Assembly: GCF_002849615.1 (NCBI RefSeq)
Contig: NZ_PDNV01000003.1
Coordinates: forward strand, 124,001-188,000
Length of the DNA stretch: 64,000 bases
Reading direction: 5' to 3'
Source of the DNA: Pollutimonas nitritireducens
Lineage (GTDB): Bacteria > Pseudomonadota > Gammaproteobacteria > Burkholderiales > Burkholderiaceae_B
The translations under genes and the position numbers were made by a program. The stretch's first letter is position 1; each line of letters starts with the position of its first letter. The notes under the pieces are model-generated. The model saw only the letters and a list, made by a program, of their open reading frames with translations, had not been told where the DNA came from and ran no database searches. Below, one piece after another: positions 56,711-64,000 of the stretch.

Positions 56711-57864
56711 TTGACACCAACCAGAACCAAATTGCCATTACCTGTTTGCACCAGCACACCCCGATTGGTGGCCAGCAATGGCGACGTAATGGCGTCGCCA
56801 CCGACCTGCACGCGACCCAGCAATTTGCCGTCGGTACGCGATAGAAAATGCACATAGCCTTCAAGGTCGCCGAATGCGACCGCCTGCGGAACGACAGCGG
56901 GCGCGGAAAGGCGACGATTGCTAAGTGCGTCCTGTTTCCAGACCTCGTGTCCGTCGGCCAGGGAGAAGGCATACACAACGCTGCGCTGATTGGCTGCATA
57001 GGCCTGTTGCGCGTCGGTAGCCATCCCGGTGTTGCTGGAAAAGTTCTGTTCCCATATGGGGCGGCCGCCCTGCGACACATCGAAGCACACCATCCTGCCC
57101 TGATAGCTTACGCCACAAAGCAAGGGGCCTTGTATTTGAGGACTGCCTACCACGTCGCTGATGCGCTCAAGATCTGTTGCGCCCTGCGAGATCGATATCG
57201 TACCTTCCCATTGCACGGCGCCGTTGGCGGGATTGATTGCCATCAGTCTGCCGTTGGGCATGCCTGAAATCAGAAGGCCGTCAACGATGATCATCTGCAT
57301 AGTGGTCTTGAGCGCGAGGGCCGGCCCCGGACGCTGGATATTCCAGCGCAACTCGCCCGTTGCCGCATCGAATGCCTGGATACGATAGTCGCTGCTGCGA
57401 ACGACCACGACGCCAGCACCAACCGTCGGAGGGATATTGACCGCGCTGGACGCTTTCGTTTTCCATTTTTCGACGCCGGTATCGTCAAAGGCTACTATGG
57501 TTCCATCGGCGGTGGCAACGGCTGTGGTTTGTCCGTCTGAACCGACACCAGCGGTGAGCTCGTGCTTGGCGTCTCCGCGCCACTGGATGCGGCCGGACGC
57601 GATATCGACTTTGCTGACCGAGCCGTTGGGCGTAGCGGCATAGACCGAGTCACCGACCATGACAGGCGCGAAACCGTATCCGCCATCGCTGCCGACAGAG
57701 ACGGACCACACTATCGTGGCGGAAATACCGGCCGTGTATTCGGTCAGGGGCGAGGGATCGTAGCGTGGATTGCGGTTCGAAAACAACGAACAACCTGCGA
57801 GCGCCGAGACGCTGAGCGCCAGCACGGAGTTACGCAAGGCACGGCGAGTAAAGGCTAAGGACAT
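56707..57864 (-). CDS. bamB: Outer membrane assembly lipoprotein BamB
   Basis: 385 aa. The signal sequence ends at lipobox LAGC (about residue 25). PQQ-type beta-propeller repeats follow ([43 protein letters not shown]). It is part of the BAM complex that inserts outer membrane beta-barrels. It sits between yfgM and der, the standard order. Confidence 0.95.
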   Translation of the reverse strand: MSLAFTRRALRNSVLALSVSALAGCSLFSNRNPRYDPSPLTEYTAGISATIVWSVSVGSDGGYGFAPVMVGDSVYAATPNGSVSKVDIASGRIQWRGDAKHELTAGVGSDGQTTAVATADGTIVAFDDTGVEKWKTKASSAVNIPPTVGAGVVVVRSSDYRIQAFDAATGELRWNIQRPGPALALKTTMQMIIVDGLLISGMPNGRLMAINPANGAVQWEGTISISQGATDLERISDVVGSPQIQGPLLCGVSYQGRMVCFDVSQGGRPIWEQNFSSNTGMATDAQQAYAANQRSVVYAFSLADGHEVWKQDALSNRRLSAPAVVPQAVAFGDLEGYVHFLSRTDGKLLGRVQVGGDAITSPLLATNRGVLVQTGNGNLVLVGVN

Positions 57865-57867
57865 GGG

Positions 57868-58503
57868 TCAGGCTCCACCTAAAGCATCAATTTTCAAACG
57901 CACGATTTGTGCCACGGGATCGGACCCGAGCTCTTTCAATGCGTTCTCCCAAGCCGTTTTCGCTTCGGCTATCTTGCCCTGAGCCAGAAGGATATCGCCG
58001 CGGCGATCGGCATACAAGCCTTCGAACCCAGCAGGCGCATCGGTAAGCTGGGCCAGGGCCGGTTCATACTGTTTCTGATCCAGAAGCACACCGGCCAGTC
58101 TTAACCGTGCCAGCGATACGAGCGCGACGTCGGCGCTGTTTTGTATCAACCATTCGAGTTGTTCGCGAGCGCCATCGAGATCGTTACGTTCTTGTAGCGC
58201 CTGTGCCGCAACCAGCACGCCTCGGGTCGTATAGCCTGATCCGGAAAAGTCGCCGCGCAAGGTGGTGCTCGCGGCCTTGATGCGCGCGACCGCGTCATCG
58301 CCTTCTTGCGCCGCTGCGTTCTCGAGAGCCTCGAAGTAGCCCATTGCCTGCCCGGCCCTATGGCCGTCGTACCACTGCCATCCGCGCCAGCCCGCGATAC
58401 CCGCGACGATCACAAAAACGATAACGGCGCATATCGTGCCGTACCGCTCCCACCATGCGCGCAGCGCGTCAAGCTTTTCCTGCTCTTCCAAATCGTATGC
58501 CAT
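57868..58503 (-). CDS. yfgM: YfgM-like TPR membrane protein
   Basis: 211 aa. A short cytosolic start (AYDLEEQEKLDALRAWWERYG), one membrane helix (TICAVIVFVIVAGIAGWRGW) and a periplasmic TPR-like region. The family associates with the PpiD/Sec translocon chaperones. It lies three bases from hisS and bamB. Confidence 0.93.
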   Translation of the reverse strand: MAYDLEEQEKLDALRAWWERYGTICAVIVFVIVAGIAGWRGWQWYDGHRAGQAMGYFEALENAAAQEGDDAVARIKAASTTLRGDFSGSGYTTRGVLVAAQALQERNDLDGAREQLEWLIQNSADVALVSLARLRLAGVLLDQKQYEPALAQLTDAPAGFEGLYADRRGDILLAQGKIAEAKTAWENALKELGSDPVAQIVRLKIDALGGA

Positions 58504-58506
58504 GCT

Positions 58507-59799
58507 TTAGACCTTTAATTTCAATTCAGTAACGAGCCGATCGAGTGCGATCGTCTCTTGCTGCGGCTGATCTTGTCCATCTTCTTTTACCCGCAACCAT
58601 TTGACGCTTGCCGTCTTCGCAGCTAGTTCATCGGCGCCAAGAATAACCGCAACCGTGGCGCCACTGGCATCGGCCCGCTTGAACTGGGCCTTGAAGCCGG
58701 CTGGCCCTGCATGGACAATGACGCGCAGGCCCGCATCGCGCAAGGACTCGGCTACCTTGGCGGCAAGACGCTGAGCATCCGGACTTTGGTGAATCATATA
58801 GACCTGACATTCCGGCAAAGTGACCTGCTCGGCGGACTGCGCGCAAAGATCGAGCAGACGTTCAACGCCTATGGCAAACCCGACAGCCGGGGCCGCCTTG
58901 CCGCCCAATAGCGCTATCAGTCCATCATAGCGTCCGCCGCCGCATACTGTGCCTTGGGCGCCCAATCGGTCGGTGACCCATTCGAAAACAGTCAGGTTGT
59001 AATAATCGAGCCCACGCACCAAACGTGTGTTGAGCGTGTAATCGATGCCCGCGTCACGCAATCGTTCGCAAACGCCTTCAAAATGGGCCAGCGAGTCGCT
59101 GCCCAGGATATCAAAGAGCCGCGGCGCGTTGTTCGCCATTTCCTGCATGGCCGGGTTCTTGGTATCGAGCACGCGTAAAGGATTGGTGTACATGCGTCGT
59201 TGCGCTTCGACGTCGAGCACGTCTTTATGCTGTTCAAGATAAGCGATCAGTGCGTCGCGATGTGCGGCGCGCTCGTCGGCCTGTCCCAATGAGTTCATCT
59301 CGAGCCGGATATCGGTCAAGCCCAGCGTTTTCCATAAACGCGACAACATCACGATAAGTTCGGCATCGACATCGGGTCCTGCAAATCCCAGGGCCTCGAC
59401 ATCGATCTGATGAAATTGCCGATAGCGTCCACGCTGCGGCTTTTCGTGACGGAACACCGGACCCATGGCGTAGACCCGCTGCGGCCGATCATACAGAATA
59501 TTGTGCTCGATTGCCGCGCGCACCATTCCGGCGGTGAACTCGGGTCGCATGGTCAGCTGCTCGTCGTTCAGGGCGTCGGTGAACGTATACATTTCTTTCT
59601 CGACGATGTCGGTGACCTCGCCGATGCCGCGCGTAAACAATCGTGTGTGTTCCAGCACCGGTGTGCGCATATTGCGGTAGCCATAGCTGGACAGCCACTC
59701 TCGAACCACCGCTTCCAGCGCTTCCCACTGCCCACTGGTATCGGGCAATACATCTTTCATGCCGGTCAGGGCACGGACCTTTTGAAACGACTGCGTCAT
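58507..59799 (-). CDS. hisS: Histidyl-tRNA synthetase
   Basis: 430 aa class II synthetase. Motif 2 ([18 protein letters not shown]), the histidine-specific [15 protein letters not shown] and motif 3 ([13 protein letters not shown]) are intact, and a C-terminal anticodon-binding domain follows. It charges tRNA-His. It is 21 bases after ispG. Confidence 0.97.
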   Translation of the reverse strand: MTQSFQKVRALTGMKDVLPDTSGQWEALEAVVREWLSSYGYRNMRTPVLEHTRLFTRGIGEVTDIVEKEMYTFTDALNDEQLTMRPEFTAGMVRAAIEHNILYDRPQRVYAMGPVFRHEKPQRGRYRQFHQIDVEALGFAGPDVDAELIVMLSRLWKTLGLTDIRLEMNSLGQADERAAHRDALIAYLEQHKDVLDVEAQRRMYTNPLRVLDTKNPAMQEMANNAPRLFDILGSDSLAHFEGVCERLRDAGIDYTLNTRLVRGLDYYNLTVFEWVTDRLGAQGTVCGGGRYDGLIALLGGKAAPAVGFAIGVERLLDLCAQSAEQVTLPECQVYMIHQSPDAQRLAAKVAESLRDAGLRVIVHAGPAGFKAQFKRADASGATVAVILGADELAAKTASVKWLRVKEDGQDQPQQETIALDRLVTELKLKV

Positions 59800-59820
59800 A
59801 GAATTCTTGTTTTCCGCGGG

Positions 59821-61125
59821 TCAGACCCGCCCTTTGTAATTTTCCGGATGGCCGGCGCCATATCGACGTTCGACGTACTGTTCGACAATGGATTGAAATT
59901 CCTGGGCAATGCTGTCGCCCTTTAACGTTACTGTGCGCTGACCGTCCACGAAGACTGGCGCAGACGGAACTTCGCCTGTGCCCGGCAGGCTGATGCCGAT
60001 GTCCGCATGCCGGCTTTCGCCAGGCCCGTTCACGACGCAGCCCATCACCGCAACGTTCATGGTTTCAACGCCGGGGTAGCGGCTTTTCCAGACCGGCATC
60101 TGTTCGCGCAAATAGGTCTGTATGCTGTCGGCAAGTTCCTGGAATACCGTGCTGCTGGTACGGCCGCAACCCGGGCATGCTACCACCATGGGCGTAAAGG
60201 CACGCAACCCCATTGTTTGCAGGATCTCCTGCGCGACGATGACTTCGCGCCGCCGATCGCCGCCAGGCTCTGGTGTCAGCGAAATACGAATGGTATCGCC
60301 TATGCCCTGCTGCAGGAGCACCGACAATGCCGCCGTGGACGCCACAATGCCTTTGCTTCCCATTCCGGCCTCGGTCAGTCCGAGGTGCAAAGGATAATCG
60401 CAGCGCCCTGAAAGGTCGCGGTATACGGTGATCAGATCTTGCACGTGGCTGACCTTGCACGACAGCACGATGGCATTCGGTGACAGGCCAAGTTCTTCGG
60501 CGCGCTGGGCATTGCTGATGGCCGACACGACCAAGGCATCACGCATGACCGCCTGTGCATCCCTGGGCTGAAGATGTGCGCTATTTTCGTCCATCATGCG
60601 GGCAAGCAATTCGTGGTCGAGGCTGCCCCAGTTCACCCCTATGCGAACCGGCTTATCGTGGCGGCAAGCGATTTCTATCATCTGGGCGAAATTGTCATCG
60701 CGCTTTTTTCCGCCGCCCATATTGCCCGGATTGATACGGTACTTTGACAGCGCCTGGGCGCATTCTGGAAACTGGGTCAGCAGCTTGTGACCGTTGTAAT
60801 GGAAATCACCCACCAGGGGAACCGAAACGTTCATGCGGTCGAGCTGTTCGCGGATCGCGGGGACCTCGCGCGCCGCTTCCGGCGTGTTCACCGTAATGCG
60901 TACGAGTTCGGATCCCGCCATGGCCAATTCCTTGACCTGGATGGCCGTTGCGACGGCATCGGTGGTATCCGTATTGGTCATGGACTGCACTACGACGGGC
61001 GCCCCGCCTCCGATCCGCACCGAATGACCGCCCCAGGTCACCACGGCCGTGCGCGTGGGTCGCCGTGGCGAGGCGCCAACAGGTGAAGAAGGGATGCCGG
61101 GAGCGTTGCCTGGAAGATCGTTCAT
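59821..61125 (-). CDS. ispG: 4-hydroxy-3-methylbut-2-enyl diphosphate synthase
   Basis: 434 aa from MNDLPG, whose ATG overlaps the preceding stop (ATGA). Longer in-frame starts would run through the HTH gene in another frame and are not needed. TIM-barrel part with [17 protein letters not shown], the iron-sulfur ligands in CPGCGR and a later Cys in [12 protein letters not shown]. It makes HMBPP in the MEP isoprenoid pathway. Confidence 0.96.
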   Translation of the reverse strand: MNDLPGNAPGIPSSPVGASPRRPTRTAVVTWGGHSVRIGGGAPVVVQSMTNTDTTDAVATAIQVKELAMAGSELVRITVNTPEAAREVPAIREQLDRMNVSVPLVGDFHYNGHKLLTQFPECAQALSKYRINPGNMGGGKKRDDNFAQMIEIACRHDKPVRIGVNWGSLDHELLARMMDENSAHLQPRDAQAVMRDALVVSAISNAQRAEELGLSPNAIVLSCKVSHVQDLITVYRDLSGRCDYPLHLGLTEAGMGSKGIVASTAALSVLLQQGIGDTIRISLTPEPGGDRRREVIVAQEILQTMGLRAFTPMVVACPGCGRTSSTVFQELADSIQTYLREQMPVWKSRYPGVETMNVAVMGCVVNGPGESRHADIGISLPGTGEVPSAPVFVDGQRTVTLKGDSIAQEFQSIVEQYVERRYGAGHPENYKGRV

Positions 61126-61616
61126 TTTTTCAGGGATTTGAGCCAGTCGAAAATAAGCCAGGAATCGGGGATCCAGCCACGCTCGATCGCGTAGAAACCA
61201 GCGACGAAAAGCAGGACCAGGATAATAAGCAGCCAGCCCCAGGGCCTGTGCACGGGCTCGCCGTGGATGGGTAGGTCGGCAGGCCCCAGCGAACCGGCGT
61301 GGGTTACGGGCACGGTTTTCGCCGCCGTTGTGCCGACCTGGTTGTCGAGCATGGATAGCAATGCCTCGACGTCGGCCTCGAGGTAGCGCGCGTAATTCTT
61401 CACGAAGCCTCGTAGAGAAACGCCCGATGGAAGACGGTCCCATTGCTCGGTTTCCAGCGCATCGAGTTGACGGCTGGTGAACTTCAGCCTGGCCGAAACT
61501 TCACCAGGCGATAAGCCACGGGCTTCGCGCAGACTGCGTAGCGTGGGTCCTACTCCCATGGGTACGGGAGGAGCCACGACTTCAAGCCGGGCCTCTTTCA
61601 GCAATGGTTGATTCAT
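61122..61616 (-). CDS. RodZ-like helix-turn-helix membrane protein, short form
   Basis: 164 aa. An HTH_25 domain ([33 protein letters not shown]... [15 protein letters not shown]) is followed by a linker and one membrane helix ([19 protein letters not shown]). The periplasmic beta domain of full RodZ is missing. It may still bind MreB. It overlaps rlmN by four bases and ispG by four bases, so it is in one coupled operon. Confidence 0.88.
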   Translation of the reverse strand: MNQPLLKEARLEVVAPPVPMGVGPTLRSLREARGLSPGEVSARLKFTSRQLDALETEQWDRLPSGVSLRGFVKNYARYLEADVEALLSMLDNQVGTTAAKTVPVTHAGSLGPADLPIHGEPVHRPWGWLLIILVLLFVAGFYAIERGWIPDSWLIFDWLKSLKK

Positions 61617-62770
61617 CCACGCTCCTGTTTGATTGCAATGACTGCCCGGTCGGGCAAGCGCTCGTTGATGCGAGTGCGGTCTTTAACGTCGCCTGCGAGT
61701 TGTCCGCAGGCTGCGGCGATATCGTCGCCACGGGTCTTGCGCACGGTGGTGACCAAGCCCGCGTCCATCAGACGCTGGGCAAACAGACGTATGCGTGCGG
61801 CGGGTGAGCGCTTGAGCCCGGACTGCGGAAATGGGTTGAAAGGAATCAAGTTGAATTTACAACGCACCTGCTTCGCGATGTCGATGAGTTCTCGGGCATG
61901 TTGATCGGTGTCGTTGACACCGTCGAGCATGATGTACTCGAAAGTGATGAAGTCACGCGGCGCATGTTCGAGATAGCGGTTGCATGCCGCCAGGAGTTCG
62001 GCCAGAGGATGCTTGCGATTAAGGGGTACAAGCTTGTCGCGCAGTGCATCGTTGGGTGCATGCAGCGAAACAGCCAGTGCAACCGGGCAGTCGCGGCCCA
62101 GCCTGTCCATCATCGGCACCACCCCGGACGTCGACACGGTGACGCGCCGACGCGATAGCCCATAGGCGTTGTCATCGATCATGAGGCGCAAGGCGCCGAG
62201 CACCTGATCGTAATTGAGCAGGGGCTCGCCCATGCCCATCATGACCACGTTGCTGATCACGCGCGCCGGCTCGGGCACGGCCTCGGCCTGGTCGCCCACG
62301 CGTGCACTGGACAGGTCCGCTTGAACGGCCCGTTTCGCGTACCATAGCTGGCCGATGATCTCGGCGGTGGTCAGGTTGCGATTGAAGCCCTGATAGCCGG
62401 TCGAACAGAAAGGACATGCAACGGTGCAACCTGCCTGGCTGGATATGCACAGGGTGCCGCGATCGTCTTCAGGAATGAAGACAGTCTCGATGGCATTATT
62501 CTTGCCAACGTCGAACAGCCATTTGCGCGTGCCATCGGCAGAGCGGTGCTCGCTTGATACGTCGGGCGCATGAATCGAACAGTGCGCGGTGAGCTGCTGG
62601 CGGAATTCACGCGCCAGATCGGTCATATCGTCGAACGAATCCGCGCCGCGCTGATGTACCCAGCGCTGCAATTGCTTGGCTCGAAACGGCTTTCCGCCCC
62701 ACCGGCCAACCAGATCGGTCAGGGCCGCGGTATCGAGGCCCAGAAGATTGATGGGTTCAGTAGATGACAT
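61613..62770 (-). CDS. rlmN: 23S rRNA/tRNA adenine-C2 methyltransferase RlmN
   Basis: 385 aa from [13 protein letters not shown]. Radical SAM cluster [14 protein letters not shown] region [14 protein letters not shown]; the resolving Cys lies near the C-terminus ([14 protein letters not shown]). It methylates A2503 of 23S rRNA and A37 of some tRNAs. A longer start at 62893 would overlap the ndk coding region and is unlikely. Confidence 0.96.
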   Translation of the reverse strand: MSSTEPINLLGLDTAALTDLVGRWGGKPFRAKQLQRWVHQRGADSFDDMTDLAREFRQQLTAHCSIHAPDVSSEHRSADGTRKWLFDVGKNNAIETVFIPEDDRGTLCISSQAGCTVACPFCSTGYQGFNRNLTTAEIIGQLWYAKRAVQADLSSARVGDQAEAVPEPARVISNVVMMGMGEPLLNYDQVLGALRLMIDDNAYGLSRRRVTVSTSGVVPMMDRLGRDCPVALAVSLHAPNDALRDKLVPLNRKHPLAELLAACNRYLEHAPRDFITFEYIMLDGVNDTDQHARELIDIAKQVRCKFNLIPFNPFPQSGLKRSPAARIRLFAQRLMDAGLVTTVRKTRGDDIAAACGQLAGDVKDRTRINERLPDRAVIAIKQERG

Positions 62771-62807
62771 AACCTTGGCGCAGTGAATAAGATGCAATCC
62801 TGACGGA

Positions 62808-63233
62808 TTAACGGCTGTGGATGGTGCTTTCGGCAAAGAAGAAAGCGATTTCGGCGGCGGCGGTTTCAGCGGCGTCGGAGCCGTGCACCGCATTGGCGTC
62901 GATGCTGTCGGCGAAATCGGCGCGGATTGTGCCGGCTTCAGCCTTCTTGGGATCTGTCGCGCCCATCAGGTCGCGGTTCGTCTGGATGGCGTTTTCACCT
63001 TCCAATACCTGTACGAATACGGGGCCAGAGATCATGAAATCGACCAGGTCTTTGTAGAATGGACGCTCTTTGTGCACGGCGTAGAAGCGTTCTGCATCTT
63101 CGCGCGACAGCTGTTGCAAGCGGGCTGCAATGACTTTCAGGTTGGCCTGTTCGAAACGGGCCACGATTTGACCGATGACGTTCTTGGCGACTGCATCAGG
63201 TTTGATAATGGAAAGGGTACGTTCAATAGCCAT
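62808..63233 (-). CDS. ndk: Nucleoside diphosphate kinase
   Basis: 141 aa. [15 protein letters not shown] start and the active-site His in [20 protein letters not shown]. It transfers gamma phosphate between nucleotides. It is the first gene of the long minus-strand block, 37 bases before rlmN. Confidence 0.97.
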   Translation of the reverse strand: MAIERTLSIIKPDAVAKNVIGQIVARFEQANLKVIAARLQQLSREDAERFYAVHKERPFYKDLVDFMISGPVFVQVLEGENAIQTNRDLMGATDPKKAEAGTIRADFADSIDANAVHGSDAAETAAAEIAFFFAESTIHSR

Positions 63234-63566
63234 ATAAAATCCAAAGAATAGGTGGGAATTTTGACGTTGTCATTACGCACGACGCCTTCCGGACAGACTC
63301 GGCTCAGAAGAAGGACAACGAAAACCCGGGTTGCATAATGGTTTTCTTAATAAAAACAATAACTTTGACAATGTTTTTGTTAACCGGGCATTTTAACATG
63401 CCTAAGCACAGGTGCCATATCATAAAATAGCGTTACCTGGCCGGTCGTACCAACATCCGGTTTTGCCGCCGAACCCGCGCCCGGACCCCGGTCCGCACGC
63501 CTTTCCGGTTTCATATATAGTCAGACTTTCGCCGCTCTGCGGCTGTCTGCATTTACTTTTTACACC
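63234..63566. other. Divergent promoter region between ndk and valS
   Basis: 333 bases without a gene. The middle (63,340-63,410) is much more A+T-rich than its surroundings and contains TTGACA at 63365 on the plus strand, a possible -35 element. No T-box, leader peptide or tRNA was recognised. Confidence 0.5.
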
Positions 63567-64000
63567 ATGACCAACGAACTTGCACCGACCGACCCCGCAC
63601 AACTCTCCAAGAGCTTCGAACCGCAAGAACTAGAAAAGCGCTGGTACGCAGAATGGGAACGTCAGGGCTACTTCACCGGCGGCCAGCATGTGCATCCTAC
63701 CGGTCACCGTAGCAGCCAGCCTTTTGTCATCCAGTTTCCTCCACCGAATGTGACGGGCACGCTGCACATGGGACATGCCTTCAACCAGACGATCATGGAC
63801 GGCCTGGTGCGTTATCACCGCATGCGGGGCGACGATACGGTGTTCATCCCCGGCACCGACCATGCGGGTATCGCCACCCAAATCGTCGTCGAGCGCCAGC
63901 TCGATGCCCAGAATATCTCGCGACACGACCTGGGCCGCGAGGCTTTCGTCGAAAAGGTCTGGGAATGGAAGCAGAAATCGGGCAATGCCATTACCGAGCA
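63567..64000 (+). CDS. valS: Valyl-tRNA synthetase, N-terminal part
   Basis: 144 complete codons, cut by the window end. [31 protein letters not shown], then the class I signature [16 protein letters not shown] (HIGH equivalent HMGH) and [15 protein letters not shown], typical of ValRS. It charges tRNA-Val. A short extension precedes the SFEP region. Confidence 0.96.
   Translation, partial: MTNELAPTDPAQLSKSFEPQELEKRWYAEWERQGYFTGGQHVHPTGHRSSQPFVIQFPPPNVTGTLHMGHAFNQTIMDGLVRYHRMRGDDTVFIPGTDHAGIATQIVVERQLDAQNISRHDLGREAFVEKVWEWKQKSGNAITE

Overview
The window looks like a chromosomal segment of a betaproteobacterium of the order Burkholderiales, most likely Alcaligenaceae (Bordetella/Achromobacter/Pusillimonas-like). 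The evidence is the order ndk-rlmN-HTH/rodZ-like-ispG-hisS-yfgM-bamB-der-hisC-hfq-hflX-hflK-hflC-hisZ-purA, the rpsU-dnaG-rpoD operon with a Lys/Ala-rich rpoD extension, and an imuA-imuB-dnaE2 cassette. The genus is an inference. I saw no rRNA, tRNA, CRISPR array, insertion sequence or prophage.

Layout. 1-6.2 kb is an accessory 'small protein' region: a CsbD stress protein, several short hydrophilic or secreted proteins, two paralogous lipoproteins facing each other, zinc-ribbon mini-proteins (one of 57 aa), a 42-aa lipoprotein, an intact SRAP/YedK gene and a decayed second copy of it. 6.7-12.9 kb is an acetate-symporter-type cluster (DUF4212 subunit, SSS permease, CBS/DUF294 protein, small membrane protein, membrane-anchored PAS/exonuclease). 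12.9-15.6 kb carries a lipid kinase, a metallophosphoesterase and a beta-carbonic anhydrase, followed by an orphan flagellin and a PAP2 phosphatase. 18.0-23.3 kb is the SOS mutasome dnaE2-imuB-imuA with a LexA box. 23.3-36.2 kb mixes NhaA, YjdM, hemerythrin, a BOF-family protein, a PP-type phosphatase, an MlaC-like protein, a PQQ dehydrogenase, a penicillin acylase, a LOG-family protein and an XRE-cupin regulator. 36.2-42.1 kb holds a BenE-type transporter, PxpA, an aldehyde dehydrogenase and its AcoR-like sigma54 activator. 42.2-63.2 kb is conserved housekeeping, all on the minus strand, and valS begins at 63,567 and runs off the end.

Most interesting result: sigma54 (-24/-12) promoter signatures of the form GGCA(C/T)-N5-TTGC lie at the correct distance and in the correct orientation upstream of eight genes. 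One is the aldehyde dehydrogenase beside the sigma54 activator, which acts as an internal positive control. The other seven precede csbD, five small hydrophilic/disordered or exported proteins of unknown function (828, 2467, 4510, 26911 minus, 34622 minus) and a PP-type phosphatase. Six of the eight have the exact GGCAC form, whereas a nine-base match is expected about once or less by chance in 64 kb on both strands. I infer an undescribed sigma54-driven regulon of small stress/desiccation-type proteins whose activator is not identified here.
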